46,847 nucleotides of DNA from SVQP01 sp045658965 (GTDB lineage Bacteria; Bacillota; Clostridia; Oscillospirales; CAG-272): assembly GCA_045658965.1 (NCBI GenBank), contig JAZOVZ010000089.1, positions 1-46,847 on the forward strand, written 5' to 3'. The first letter of the stretch is position 1; each line of letters begins with the position of its first letter. The notes below the pieces were generated by a model, which did no database searches, was not told the origin of the DNA, and saw only the letters and a program-made list of their open reading frames with translations. Both the position numbers and the translations under genes were made by a program. This document shows positions 8,007 through 17,044 of this stretch, in pieces.

Positions 8007-11000
8007 TCAGTCCTTCTTCTTTTTGAGCACGACTGCTGCACCTGCTGCCATTGCCATGACGGCACCTGCTGCTGCGAATGCCTTGCAGCCCTTGCTTGCC
8101 TCGGGCTCGGTTTCCTGCTCGGAAGTGTCGGGCGCGACGGTTTCCTGCTCGGAGGAGGTCTGCTCGCCCTGCGCATTTTGTTGCGTGCTGACAAAGCTGT
8201 ACTTAAATCTCGCACCGGGCGCTACGTCAGCGGAAATGTAGAAGTCCATGATATCGCCGGAGAACTTCTCATAATCGCCTTCGTCGTGTACGTTGTCGGT
8301 CCAGGAGAAGTTGATGGTGTAGTCGTCACCCGAAAGTCCGAGATCGCTCTTTGCCACCTTAACGGTCATGTATCTGCCGTCCACGGTGTAGGAGCAATCC
8401 GCAACCTTTGTGGACTCATAGCCGTTGCCGGAGAACTTCTCCAGCACGACCGTATCAGCGGAAGCCGCGGACTTGTTGATCACGTACTCAAAGGTTTCCC
8501 AACCCTGATTGCCTTGGTCGGTATCGAGGTACAAAGTCATCCACAGCTTGTCGGTGTAGGGGGTGATGTTGTCTGCGCACTCTACGTTGAAGTAAACGTA
8601 CTCGTCGTCACGTGCAACCTGCGCACCGATGATATCGTTTCTGCCCGAGGTCTCGGTGTATTTGAGCGAGCCGTAGCCCTGTGCGTCTCTGTGCTCGGTG
8701 TTGCCGATGTATGCACCGAAGTAAGGCTCAACCGTCTTCCATTGCTCCTGACCTGCCGTGATATCAATGGTGGTCTTTGTGCCGGGCGTGGGAATGGGAT
8801 TTGCACCCTTGTACTGACGTACAAAGTTAACGAGCTGATAGTAGTAGTGATCCTTGAGCGCGCCCTTGGTAGGCTCAATGTCACGGGAATATTCGTCGTT
8901 AAACTGGTCGGGGAAGGCGTTGTTGACCATAGCGTCCGAGCCTTGGATCCAGTTTTCAAAGCGGGAGGCGGTCCATTCGTTCCAGCCGGTGACGAATACG
9001 ACGGACGGGTCAACCTCAAGTGCATACTTCCATTGCTCTGCGAAGTTGTAGCCCCACTTGGAGGCCTCTGCGCCTTCCTTGACGTAGCGATCGGGGTACT
9101 CGGAGGTGTAGGATCTGCCCGAGATGTTGTCGCCGTTCATGGCGGAGAGCAGGTGCTTTTCGTAGTTGTGGTTTTGCGCCACGCCTACCGTGATCTGCTC
9201 CACGATGCCTGCGTCTTGATCATGTCTGTTCTTGTAATGCTTTGCCTGCGGATACATGGAAAGCCAGCCCCAGCTGGAGAGCTTGGTGGAGGGCACGACG
9301 TATTCGGGCTCGCCTGCGCGGAAGGTGAAGAACTTGCTGATCTCTTTTTCCGCAGCGGACTTGGAGGCGTTGAAGCTGTCCGCAAGACCCATGAGCATGG
9401 GCTTGCCGTCAAGGTAGAACCAAAGCTCCTGCCATTTGTTCTGACGGAAAACGTCCTGATAGATCAGCTGGGTCTGAATATTGGTCTGGTTTTGATCGTT
9501 AAAGGGGAACATAAAGGATACCTTGGGGGTCAGAACGCCATCCTGCATGGCATCCGACCAGGTGCTCATCAGCGAGGTGTAGCTCTGACGCCATGTGTTT
9601 GTGCCGTTGGTGTTGTCGGTAAAGATAACGTCAACGCCCGCGTTGGCAAGCAGCTCGGCTTGCTTGCGCTGCACCCATGCATCGTCACCGCGATAGAAGC
9701 CGTAAACGGGCTCGTTCCAGAAAAACGCCTTGTAGCCAAGCTCGTTCCAGATGGGCGCGTTGTAGTCCTGCATTTGGTCGGGGTATTGTGCGGAGAGCTC
9801 CTGCAGTATTTCGGGATCCAGACGCGAGTTACCGCTGACGTGCCAGGTCCAGTAGAACATGGCAAGCGTTTTGTTCTCCTTGGGATCTCCCACCTCTGCG
9901 TTGGTCAGCGAAACTCTGCCAAGTCCGTCGGTGAATACCCATGTGTCGGGCTGTACGGGGTGGGTATAGATCAGGCTGTCAGAGGGAATGACGTACTCGT
10001 CGGGAGCGGTGTGCTTGCCGTCGGGCTGATCGGTGTCGGGCTGTACGGGGAGGTAGTATTTCTCTGCGGGAGCAGCAAAGTGCATGCGCACGCAGGGGTA
10101 GATGCGCAGCTCGTCTGTAAGAATGCCGTCTGCGTAAACGGATACGTTGGTGTTTTGCACGTCTCTGTAAACGTACGCAGCGGGTGCGCTGGTCATTTCA
10201 TGGAACAAAAACAGGTATTCACCCGCGGGCACCTTGTCAAAGGCAAAGGCTGCGTAGAGGTTGTCTGCCAACACGTTTTTTGCCTGCGTCAGGGGCTTTT
10301 CTGCAACGGTGTCGGCATAGCTGCCCTTCCATGCATAGACCGACACGGTCATGGAGAGATCGGTTACGTGATAGGTGCCGAACTTGGCTTCAATGCCGCT
10401 GACGGGGGCTGCTGCGTTGAGGTGGATGCCAAGGCTTTCGTTGACGTCAAAGACAGCGTCGCCCGTGCCCTGCGGATAGAGCTCCTGCTTAATCAGCTGA
10501 TCCTGCGAGGGCTCGCAGGCGTCGAAGGGCGGATGTGTGGCGGCTTCTAAACGGATGCGCAATTCGGGATCACCTCTCTGTTCTTTTCCGTTTACGTATA
10601 AGAATCCCTTGGGATCCTTGGGATTGGTGTTGGTCCATACGCCCACGTCGTAGCTGCCCTCGGAGATATGGAAGAGGTACTCGCCTGCGGGCTGGGAGTC
10701 AAATTCCACCCAGTGCTGCCCGTTATCGGTCAGCGGATTGAAGGATTTGGAGGCAATGGGCTCTGCCGCCAAGGTTTGTTCGTAGCTGCCCAGCCACTTG
10801 TACACGGACAGCACGGCGTAGGATTCGGCATTGTTCCAGGTGGGCATGGCGAAGGAAAATGCGGTAAAGGACCCGTTGACGATGGCGCGGTAGGAAAGGC
10901 TGCCCTCAACGCGCCAAGGCTCGCGTGTGCCCGAACCGTTTTGCACGCAGTAATCGTAGCCTTTTGCGGCAGATGCGCCGAAGGTTACCGCAGAGCAAAT

Positions 11001-11063
11001 GGGCAGCGCGATCAGCACGCCCAAAATGAGTGACAGGATTTTTTTGAAGCAGGGGAATTTCAT
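8007..11063 (-). CDS. Large surface glycosidase-like protein (WNEW region + CBM9-like domain), paralogue 1
   Basis: A 1018-aa secreted protein. A signal peptide (about 1-33) is followed by two tandem beta domains (about 35-175 and 195-345) that share the pattern PAGEYLF. The central region (about 390-740) has TLAMFYWTWH, AGVDVIFTDNTNG, SSWGWLSMYPQAKHY and VVFVTGWNEW, resembling GH99/GH71-like or WbsX-type barrels; WNEW probably carries a catalytic acid. The C-terminal quarter (about 760-960) is CBM9-like. The tail is a Glu/Ser stalk, then KGC, a hydrophobic helix and KKKKD, a membrane anchor without LPXTG. The neighbour at 11147 is a paralogue with an almost identical C-terminal region. Substrate unknown. 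Confidence 0.8.
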   Translation of the reverse strand: MKFPCFKKILSLILGVLIALPICSAVTFGASAAKGYDYCVQNGSGTREPWRVEGSLSYRAIVNGSFTAFSFAMPTWNNAESYAVLSVYKWLGSYEQTLAAEPIASKSFNPLTDNGQHWVEFDSQPAGEYLFHISEGSYDVGVWTNTNPKDPKGFLYVNGKEQRGDPELRIRLEAATHPPFDACEPSQDQLIKQELYPQGTGDAVFDVNESLGIHLNAAAPVSGIEAKFGTYHVTDLSMTVSVYAWKGSYADTVAEKPLTQAKNVLADNLYAAFAFDKVPAGEYLFLFHEMTSAPAAYVYRDVQNTNVSVYADGILTDELRIYPCVRMHFAAPAEKYYLPVQPDTDQPDGKHTAPDEYVIPSDSLIYTHPVQPDTWVFTDGLGRVSLTNAEVGDPKENKTLAMFYWTWHVSGNSRLDPEILQELSAQYPDQMQDYNAPIWNELGYKAFFWNEPVYGFYRGDDAWVQRKQAELLANAGVDVIFTDNTNGTNTWRQSYTSLMSTWSDAMQDGVLTPKVSFMFPFNDQNQTNIQTQLIYQDVFRQNKWQELWFYLDGKPMLMGLADSFNASKSAAEKEISKFFTFRAGEPEYVVPSTKLSSWGWLSMYPQAKHYKNRHDQDAGIVEQITVGVAQNHNYEKHLLSAMNGDNISGRSYTSEYPDRYVKEGAEASKWGYNFAEQWKYALEVDPSVVFVTGWNEWTASRFENWIQGSDAMVNNAFPDQFNDEYSRDIEPTKGALKDHYYYQLVNFVRQYKGANPIPTPGTKTTIDITAGQEQWKTVEPYFGAYIGNTEHRDAQGYGSLKYTETSGRNDIIGAQVARDDEYVYFNVECADNITPYTDKLWMTLYLDTDQGNQGWETFEYVINKSAASADTVVLEKFSGNGYESTKVADCSYTVDGRYMTVKVAKSDLGLSGDDYTINFSWTDNVHDEGDYEKFSGDIMDFYISADVAPGARFKYSFVSTQQNAQGEQTSSEQETVAPDTSEQETEPEASKGCKAFAAAGAVMAMAAGAAVVLKKKKD

Positions 11064-11100
11064 AGATACTCTCCTTTGCGTTTTTGCATTGGGATAAAGA

Positions 11101-11132
11101 CATGGGGATCTTATGGTTAAAAGATCCCCATG
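11101..11132 (-). terminator. Hairpin between the two glycosidase-like genes
   Basis: CATGGGGATCTT pairs perfectly with AAGATCCCCATG. On the minus strand it is followed by TCTTTATCCC, so the U-run is poor. It may stop transcription only partly or shield the mRNA end, letting some transcripts continue into the gene at 8007, which has no obvious promoter of its own. Confidence 0.55.
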
Positions 11133-11146
11133 AAGATGTGAACTGT

Positions 11147-14100
11147 TTAGTCGTCCTTGCGCTTGCCGAGCACAACTGCTGCAGCTGCTGCCATTGCCAT
11201 GACGGCACCTGCTGCAAATGCCTTGCAGCCTTTCTTTGCTTCGGGCTCGGTTTCTTGCTCGTTGGCTGCGGTCGATTCTATATTCGACTCTGTCGAATTA
11301 CTCGACCCTACGGATTCGGTTTCGGTCTGCTCATCGGAGGAGGATTCCTCCTCTGCTGCTGCCTTGCCGCTGACAAAGCTGTACTTAAATCTCGCACCGG
11401 GAGCTACGTCACCGGAAATGTAGAAGTCCATGATATCGCCCGAGAACTGCTCATAATCGCCTTCGTCGTGTACGTTGTCGGTCCAGGAGAAGTTGATGGT
11501 GTAGTCGTCACCGTTAAGACCCAGATCGCTCTTTGCAACCTTGACGGTCATGTATCTGCCGTCCACGGTGTAGGAGCAATCCGCAACCTTGGTGGATTCA
11601 TAGCCGTTGCCGGAGAACTTTTCAAGAACCACGGTGTCAGCGGACGCAGCGGACTTGTTGATCACGTACTCAAAGGTTTCCCAACCCTGATTGCCTTGGT
11701 CGGTGTCAAGGTACAGCGTCATCCACAGCTTGTCGGTGTAGGGGGTGATGTTGTCTGCACACTCTACGTTGAAGTAAACGTACTCGTCGTCACGTGCAAC
11801 CTGCGCACCGATGATATCGTTTCTGCCGGAGGTCTCGGTATACTTGAGATCGCCGTAGCCTGCGTGATCTCTGTGCTCGGTGTTACCGATGTATGCGCCG
11901 AAGTAAGGCTCAACAGCCTTCCACTGCTCCTGACCTGCCGTGATATCGATGGTGGTCTTTGCGCTGGGCGTGGGAATGGGATTTGCGCCCTTGTACTGAC
12001 GTACAAAGTTAACGAGCTGATAATAGTAGTGATCCTTGAGCGCACCCTTGGTAGGCTCAATGTCACGGGAGAATTCGTCGTTATACTGGTCGGGGAATGC
12101 GTTGGGAACTGCTGCGGGGCTGCCCTCGGGCCAGGTTTCGTATCTGCCTACGCGGAATTCATTCCAACCGGTGACGAATACGACGGACGGGTCAACCTGG
12201 AGTGCGTAGTTCCACTGTTCTGCGAAGTTGTAGCCCCACTTGGAAGCCTCTGCGCCTTCCTTGGCGTATCTGTCGGGATATTCGGAGGAGTAGGATCTGC
12301 CTGCGATATAGTCACCGGACATAGCAGCCAGCTCATGCAGCTGGTAGTTGTGGTTCATAGCGATACCGACCGTGATCTGCTCGACTACGTCGTTTGCCTT
12401 ATCCTTGGCAGATGCGTAATGCTTTGCCTGCGGGTACATGGAAAGCCAGCCCCAGGACTTGATCTCGGGGTTGCTTGCTACGTAGCTGGGCTCGCCTGCA
12501 CGGAAGGTGAAGAACTTGGAAATCTCTTTTTCAAGGGGGGATGCGGAAGCATCGAAGGAGCCCTTGATTGCCATGAGCATGGGCTTACCCTCGTAGTAGA
12601 ACCACAGATTGGGGTACTTGTTTGTGCGGTAAATGTCCTGATAGATCGAGGACACCTGCATGTTGGTATAGGACTTATCCCAGAAGGGGAGCATGAAGGA
12701 GAGCTTGGGGGTATTCAGACCGTCGGTCATGGCGTCATCCCATTCCTTAAGCAGCGCGTTGTAGGCTGCATACCAGGTGTGGTCACCGTTGGTGTTATCG
12801 GTAAAGACGACGTCAACGCCTGCGTTGGTAAGCAATTCTGCCTGCTTGCGCAGTACCCAGGGGTCTTCGCCGCTGTAGAAGCCGTAGATGGATTCGTTCC
12901 ACCAGTAGGAGGAGGTGCCCTTCCAGACCTCATGGTTCCAATCTCTCATAGCTTCGGGGTACAGCTCGGAGTATTTCTGTACGTTGACGGGCTCGGCTGC
13001 AAGGAAACCGCCGGTGTGCCAGGTCCAGTAGAACATGGCAAGCGTCTTGTTATCGCGCGGTGCGCCCACGTCCTCGTATGTCAGAGAAACGCGTCCCAGA
13101 CCGTCGGTAAATACCCAGGTGTCGGGCTGAACGGGGTGGGTGTAGATCAAGGAGTCCTCGGGCAGCACGTATTCGGGGGGGGTGACGTGATTGCCGTCAA
13201 TGGAATCACCGGGGGCTTCGCACTGCGAGAAATAGTCGTTGCCGGGGGCTTCCTCCGAGAAGATGACCTGCATGTTGGGGTAAGCCACCTTGCCAAGTGC
13301 AGGGAAGCCGTCCTTGTATACGTTACCCTCAAAGCCGGTGGTGTCATTGAACGTGTAGATTGCCGGAGGCTTGCTTGCGTTGTGGACTAAGAAGAGGTAC
13401 TCGCCTGCGGGCAGCGACTTAAAGGAAATGCCCTGCATGGAGTTGTCAATCAGTACCAGACGATTGGTCGCAACGGGATCGACAGCCACGGTGTCTGCGT
13501 AAGTGCCTTCCCACTTGTAAACCGACATGTCGGCTTCCATATCGGTTGCGGTATAGGTTGCCAAGTCAAATTCCACGCCGTTGAAGGGTGCGTTGACGAT
13601 CAACTGCATACCGATGGATACGGTGATATTGCTGGGGGCCTTTGCGCCGGTGGAGGCGTAGGGTGTCTTGGGAATGCGTGCGGCAGCCGATGCTTTGCAG
13701 GTGCCAAAGGGTTCTTCGGGGATGTTGTCGTTTTCAAAATGAATCTGCAATTCGGGTTCACCTCTTTGTTCTGTGCCGTTTAAGTACAAAAATCCCTTGG
13801 AGTCGGTGGGGTTTTCACTGGTCCATACGCCAACCTGACCCTTGGGGTTGGAAATGTGGAAGAGATATTCGCCTGCGGGCTGGGCATCAAATTCGACCCA
13901 GTTGGTGGCGTTATCCTTCAGGGGTGCGAAATGCTTGGTTGCGATGGGTTCGGCTGCAACGGTGCTTGAGTATTCACCCGTCCATTTATACAAGGAGATG
14001 GTGGCCTCGGAGTCGGTTCTGTTGTAGGTAGGCATGCAGAAGGCAAAACCGTCAAACGAGCCGTTGACGATGACGCGGTAGGAAAAGGTCTTGGAAACCG

Positions 14101-14254
14101 CTACCGGGCCTCTGGTGCCTGTGCCGTTTTGTATGCTGACGCTTCCGGGCGTAATGTCGAATGCGTTGACGGCAAGCGCCGAGAACGCAGCAGACAGCAG
14201 GGAAAAGCAAAGCAGCATGACAAGCATTTTTTTGATGTGTTTGCAATATTTCAT
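11147..14254 (-). CDS. Large surface glycosidase-like protein, paralogue 2
   Basis: A 1035-aa paralogue of the 8007-11063 product with the same plan: signal peptide (about 1-28), two beta domains, a central barrel-like region (TLAMFYWTWH, AGVDVVFTDNTNG, SWGWLSMYPQAKHY), CBM9-like domain, Ser/Glu/Thr-rich stalk and KGC plus hydrophobic anchor. In this copy the WNEW motif reads GWNEF, so the last aromatic differs. By eye the N-terminal and central parts are only moderately similar to paralogue 1, whereas the last ~240 residues before the stalk differ at about ten positions. It has a perfect consensus promoter at 14302-14330. Probably a cell-surface glycan hydrolase or binding protein. Confidence 0.8.
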   Translation of the reverse strand: MKYCKHIKKMLVMLLCFSLLSAAFSALAVNAFDITPGSVSIQNGTGTRGPVAVSKTFSYRVIVNGSFDGFAFCMPTYNRTDSEATISLYKWTGEYSSTVAAEPIATKHFAPLKDNATNWVEFDAQPAGEYLFHISNPKGQVGVWTSENPTDSKGFLYLNGTEQRGEPELQIHFENDNIPEEPFGTCKASAAARIPKTPYASTGAKAPSNITVSIGMQLIVNAPFNGVEFDLATYTATDMEADMSVYKWEGTYADTVAVDPVATNRLVLIDNSMQGISFKSLPAGEYLFLVHNASKPPAIYTFNDTTGFEGNVYKDGFPALGKVAYPNMQVIFSEEAPGNDYFSQCEAPGDSIDGNHVTPPEYVLPEDSLIYTHPVQPDTWVFTDGLGRVSLTYEDVGAPRDNKTLAMFYWTWHTGGFLAAEPVNVQKYSELYPEAMRDWNHEVWKGTSSYWWNESIYGFYSGEDPWVLRKQAELLTNAGVDVVFTDNTNGDHTWYAAYNALLKEWDDAMTDGLNTPKLSFMLPFWDKSYTNMQVSSIYQDIYRTNKYPNLWFYYEGKPMLMAIKGSFDASASPLEKEISKFFTFRAGEPSYVASNPEIKSWGWLSMYPQAKHYASAKDKANDVVEQITVGIAMNHNYQLHELAAMSGDYIAGRSYSSEYPDRYAKEGAEASKWGYNFAEQWNYALQVDPSVVFVTGWNEFRVGRYETWPEGSPAAVPNAFPDQYNDEFSRDIEPTKGALKDHYYYQLVNFVRQYKGANPIPTPSAKTTIDITAGQEQWKAVEPYFGAYIGNTEHRDHAGYGDLKYTETSGRNDIIGAQVARDDEYVYFNVECADNITPYTDKLWMTLYLDTDQGNQGWETFEYVINKSAASADTVVLEKFSGNGYESTKVADCSYTVDGRYMTVKVAKSDLGLNGDDYTINFSWTDNVHDEGDYEQFSGDIMDFYISGDVAPGARFKYSFVSGKAAAEEESSSDEQTETESVGSSNSTESNIESTAANEQETEPEAKKGCKAFAAGAVMAMAAAAAVVLGKRKDD

Positions 14255-14301
14255 CGTGTTCTCCTTTCGAAATTGCAGATACAGGGGGGGCTTGTGGGAG
14301 T

Positions 14302-14330
14302 ATTATACCATATTATATAGATACTGTCAA
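14302..14330 (-). promoter_or_regulatory. Consensus promoter of the glycosidase-like gene pair
   Basis: On the minus strand TTGACA (complement of 14325-14330), a 17-base spacer and TATAAT (complement of 14302-14307). Both hexamers match the sigma-A consensus exactly. It lies about 50 bases upstream of the start at 14254 and downstream of the orphan RNA terminator. Confidence 0.88.
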
Positions 14331-14361
14331 TAAATCGGCGTGATTTTGTGCAAAAAAGACA

Positions 14362-14389
14362 ATAAAAAAGCCCCCCGCTGCCTGCGGGG
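14362..14389 (-). terminator. Terminator of the orphan RNA
   Basis: On the minus strand CCCCGC pairs with GCGGGG, extended by GC pairs, followed by TTTTTTATT. It is a clean rho-independent terminator. Confidence 0.88.
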
Positions 14390-14791
14390 AGAAACTATGC
14401 CTGAAAATGAGAAGTGACCCTTGACCTCGGGGCGTAAATCCGAAATCAAGGGTCACTTCTCGTCGTTCTTGGTATCTAACATCTTTTCTTATCCTCTCTT
14501 TCTTAATCTACCTCTTCTTCGTGATCCGCTCACACACTCTAAACTCACAAAATTTCTCATTCTCTAAGGAGAACACCTTTATTTAGTTGCGACCCTGGAT
14601 ACTTGGAAGGGCGAAGGTTGAATGACTCTTTTGCAAAGGACTTAAAATTTGTTTGTCAGCCTTAATGCATATTGGCTGAGATCTATAGGTGTCTTTGACC
14701 TGTAGGTTTTGTCCGGACCTTTTTTCTCGCTCGGTGCCTTTGCAAGGGGTCTACGCTTATTTGTTCATCGGCGTGTACCTTCCTTTCCTGT
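14362..14791 (-). ncRNA. Orphan ~430-nt structured RNA of unknown class
   Basis: This transcription unit has a promoter (14798-14826) and a terminator (14362-14389) but no convincing gene. Its 3' part holds a perfect 16-bp stem (14409-14424 with 14446-14461; arm GAGAAGTGACCCTTGA). Further hairpins include TCAGCC / GGCTGA near 14660-14685 and TTCTC / GAGAA near 14560-14575. A possible 23-codon basic reading frame (14489-14560) lacks a good Shine-Dalgarno. I looked for the signature sequences of RNase P RNA, tmRNA, SRP RNA and 6S RNA and did not find them. It could be a novel small RNA or a known class I do not recognise. Confidence 0.6.
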
Positions 14792-14797
14792 GACTAT

Positions 14798-14826
14798 ATT
14801 GTATCATACTTTTTGCGGTTTTGCAA
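14798..14826 (-). promoter_or_regulatory. Promoter of the orphan RNA
   Basis: On the minus strand TTGCAA (complement of 14821-14826), 17 bases, TACAAT (complement of 14798-14803), with a TGA just before the -10 box. The start of transcription should be near 14791. Confidence 0.75.
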
Positions 14827-14900
14827 TATGCGGACTGCACAAAGTTTACAAGAAAGTTTTGTTGAAAGCGCAGAAAGTTGTAATATTTGTCAAAAACCTA

Positions 14901-14929
14901 TTTACAAACGAAAAAAGTTATGCTATAAT
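14901..14929 (+). promoter_or_regulatory. Promoter of the DUF5696/GH101-like gene
   Basis: TTTACA (14901-14906), 17 bases, TATAAT (14924-14929). The leader to the start at 15065 is about 130 nt and can fold: GTGTCC / GGACAC at 14942-14961 and GGCGGCA...TTGCCGC at about 14989-15029, the latter followed by TTTCTGTTT. The second hairpin may be an attenuator; no riboswitch class was recognised. Confidence 0.75.
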
Positions 14930-15064
14930 GAAAATGTTGTGGTGTCCTTGTCCCGGGACACGGTAAAACACTCCATTTATGACAGCAGGCGGCACCGCAG
15001 ACCGAGACGTTTCGGGGAGGTTGCCGCTTTCTGTTTCAAATTTTAAAAAACCACGGGGGTGCGT

Positions 15065-16933
15065 ATGCAATATCCGATCAAAGCACAAAAAATACGAATT
15101 GAATATGATCCGCAGGCTGCGGCACTTGCGGTGCACGTGACTGGCAGCGAGGTCGTATGGAGGTGGGCAAACGGCGGCTGTTTGCGCCTTGGAAACGGTG
15201 CCGAGCTGCCTTTTTTGTCGGGTGAGTGCCAGAGCCGTGCGTGCCGACGCGGCAGAATAGAGGGCGTGCAGGCAACGTATACCAATCTGCGTGACGCGCA
15301 GGGCAACGTATATCCCTTCTCGGTGGATACCTTTGTCGGCATCGATCAGAATACCGATCAGCTGCGCGTGCAGGCTGCCGTAACGGGTGACGCACCGGGC
15401 AACGTAGCCGCGCTTGAATTTCCGCCCCGTATGAGATTTGAAGCAGAGGAGGGACACGGCTATACCGTGCTGCCTCGCATGCAGGGCACGCTTGTGCCCG
15501 CGGGACATCCCATAAAGATCATCAACGGTTATATTTTCGAGCGTGACGGCTATATGCCGCTGTTCGGTCAGGTGCAGGACGGCTGCGGGTATGCTGCCAT
15601 TTTTGCCACGCCGTACGACGCGCGTTACTTGCTTGCGGGCGAGGAGGTGCAGCCTTATTTCATTCCCTCGCTGGGCACCATGTCCTATATGCGCGAGATG
15701 GTGTATACGTTTTTCCCCGAGGGCGATTTCAATACCATTGCCAAGATCTACCGCGCGTACAGAGCAGAGCGCGGACATCTTGTTTCGCTGCGCGAAAAGA
15801 TCGCACGCAACCCCAAGGTGGAATATCTGGTCGGCTCGCCCGTGGTGCACACGGTCGCGGCTGTACATATTAAGGAAGGCACGCATTATTACGATGCCGA
15901 GCATCCCGAAAATAACGATTGGTGCATTCCCTTTTCGGTGACTGCAGACAAGCTGCGCAAGCTCAAGGAAAACGGGCTTGAAAAGGCATACCTGCACCTG
16001 GATGGTTGGGGATACCACGGCTATGACAACCTGCATCCCGATCCGTTCCCCATTCACGAAGCATCGGGCGGCGAGGAGGGCTTGCGCGCCTTGCGCGATA
16101 CCTGCCATGAGCTGGGGTATCTGTACGGCATTCACGACCAGTACCGCGATTATTATTATGATTCTCCCGGTTTTGATATTGATAATGCGGTAGAGTATTT
16201 TGACGGCAGCCATTTTCTGAGCGATTATTGGTACGGCGGTGCGCACACCTTCCTTTGCTCGGCACTCGCGCCCGATTACGTGCGTCGCAACTATGATAAA
16301 TTTGAGCGTCTGGGGCTCAAACCCGACGGCTCGTATCTGGACGTATTCTCGGTGGTGGAGCTGGACGAGTGCTTCAACCCCGCGCACCGCGTCACAAGAG
16401 AGGGCTGCGCGCAAAACAGACGCCATTGCCTTGATATGCTTTCCTCGCGCGGCATCATTCCGTCCTCCGAGGAGGGCATAGACTGCGTGGTGGATTCGCT
16501 TGCGCTTTGCCATCATACGCCCTTCCATTGCTCCAGCTTTGACGCACCCGATAAGGTCAACGTGGGCGTGCCGATTCCCTTGTTCGCGCTGGTGTTCCAC
16601 GATTGCATGGTCGTGCCGTGGGACGGCATCCACCGTCGCGGCGCGTGGGGCATTGCCTGCACCGATTCGCCCTTCCTTTGGGGACTTCTGTGCGGCGGCA
16701 CGGTGTACGTGGGTACTGATTTTGATGCCGAGGATATTGCCTACGCCAAGATCGGTCTTGAGCTGCATGCAAAAACCGCGCTGTGCGAGCTGGTCAGCCA
16801 CGAGATTCTGGACCAGACCACGCGCAAGCGTCGCACCACCTATTCCGATGGCACAACCGTTTACGCCGATTTCGATTCGGGTGAGTTCTGCATCACGTAT
16901 CCCGACGGACGCGAGGTTCGCGGACGGGATTGA
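15065..16933 (+). CDS. DUF5696/GH101-like putative glycoside hydrolase
   Basis: A 622-aa protein without a signal peptide. The N-terminal ~200 residues are beta-rich; the remainder looks like a TIM-barrel glycosidase: YLHLDGWGYHGYD, LGYLYGIHDQYRDYY, SYLDVFSVVELDECF and IPSSEEG, the last two being candidate sites for catalytic acidic residues. The layout recalls the DUF5696 family, which is related to GH101-type endo-alpha-N-acetylgalactosaminidases. The absence of a signal peptide suggests it acts on imported oligosaccharides. I chose ATG 15065 because the GGGGG Shine-Dalgarno ends at 15059; the in-frame GTG at 15059 overlaps it. It is monocistronic, followed by a hairpin and a long inverted repeat. 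Confidence 0.75.
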   Translation: MQYPIKAQKIRIEYDPQAAALAVHVTGSEVVWRWANGGCLRLGNGAELPFLSGECQSRACRRGRIEGVQATYTNLRDAQGNVYPFSVDTFVGIDQNTDQLRVQAAVTGDAPGNVAALEFPPRMRFEAEEGHGYTVLPRMQGTLVPAGHPIKIINGYIFERDGYMPLFGQVQDGCGYAAIFATPYDARYLLAGEEVQPYFIPSLGTMSYMREMVYTFFPEGDFNTIAKIYRAYRAERGHLVSLREKIARNPKVEYLVGSPVVHTVAAVHIKEGTHYYDAEHPENNDWCIPFSVTADKLRKLKENGLEKAYLHLDGWGYHGYDNLHPDPFPIHEASGGEEGLRALRDTCHELGYLYGIHDQYRDYYYDSPGFDIDNAVEYFDGSHFLSDYWYGGAHTFLCSALAPDYVRRNYDKFERLGLKPDGSYLDVFSVVELDECFNPAHRVTREGCAQNRRHCLDMLSSRGIIPSSEEGIDCVVDSLALCHHTPFHCSSFDAPDKVNVGVPIPLFALVFHDCMVVPWDGIHRRGAWGIACTDSPFLWGLLCGGTVYVGTDFDAEDIAYAKIGLELHAKTALCELVSHEILDQTTRKRRTTYSDGTTVYADFDSGEFCITYPDGREVRGRD

Positions 16934-16962
16934 GCACGGCGATCAAAGGAAAGAGGAGGCCC

Positions 16963-17040
16963 TATGGGGCTGCGGAAATAGCAGTAAAATTGATATAAAT
17001 CAAGGACTGTATCACGTGGATGCAGTCCTTGAGATCTTTC
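16963..17040 (+). repeat. 3'-UTR block, copy 2, with a different hairpin
   Basis: The block GGGGCTGCGGAAATAGC again follows a gene end. The next hairpin here is CAAGGACTG (17001-17009) / CAGTCCTTG (17023-17031) running into AGATCTTTC, different in sequence from the hairpins of copies 1 and 3. The constant block plus variable hairpin is therefore not a simple copy of one terminator. Confidence 0.7.
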
Positions 17041-17044
17041 ATGA

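Noticed and set aside
8178..10550. Very long plus-strand reading frame (790 codons), and a similar one at 11084-13390
   Set aside because: Both are antisense shadows of the large surface-protein genes. Their similarity to each other only reflects the paralogy of the true genes.
14362..14791. RNase P RNA, tmRNA, SRP RNA or 6S RNA
   Set aside because: RNase P core GAGGAAAGTCC, the tRNA-like tmRNA ends, the SRP Alu/GGAA parts and a long 6S-type helix with central bubble were not found. A weak likeness (GAAAAAAGGTCC) is not enough.
15059..15064. GTG start at 15059 for the GH101-like gene
   Set aside because: The GTG overlaps the Shine-Dalgarno GGGGG; ATG 15065 has the correct distance.
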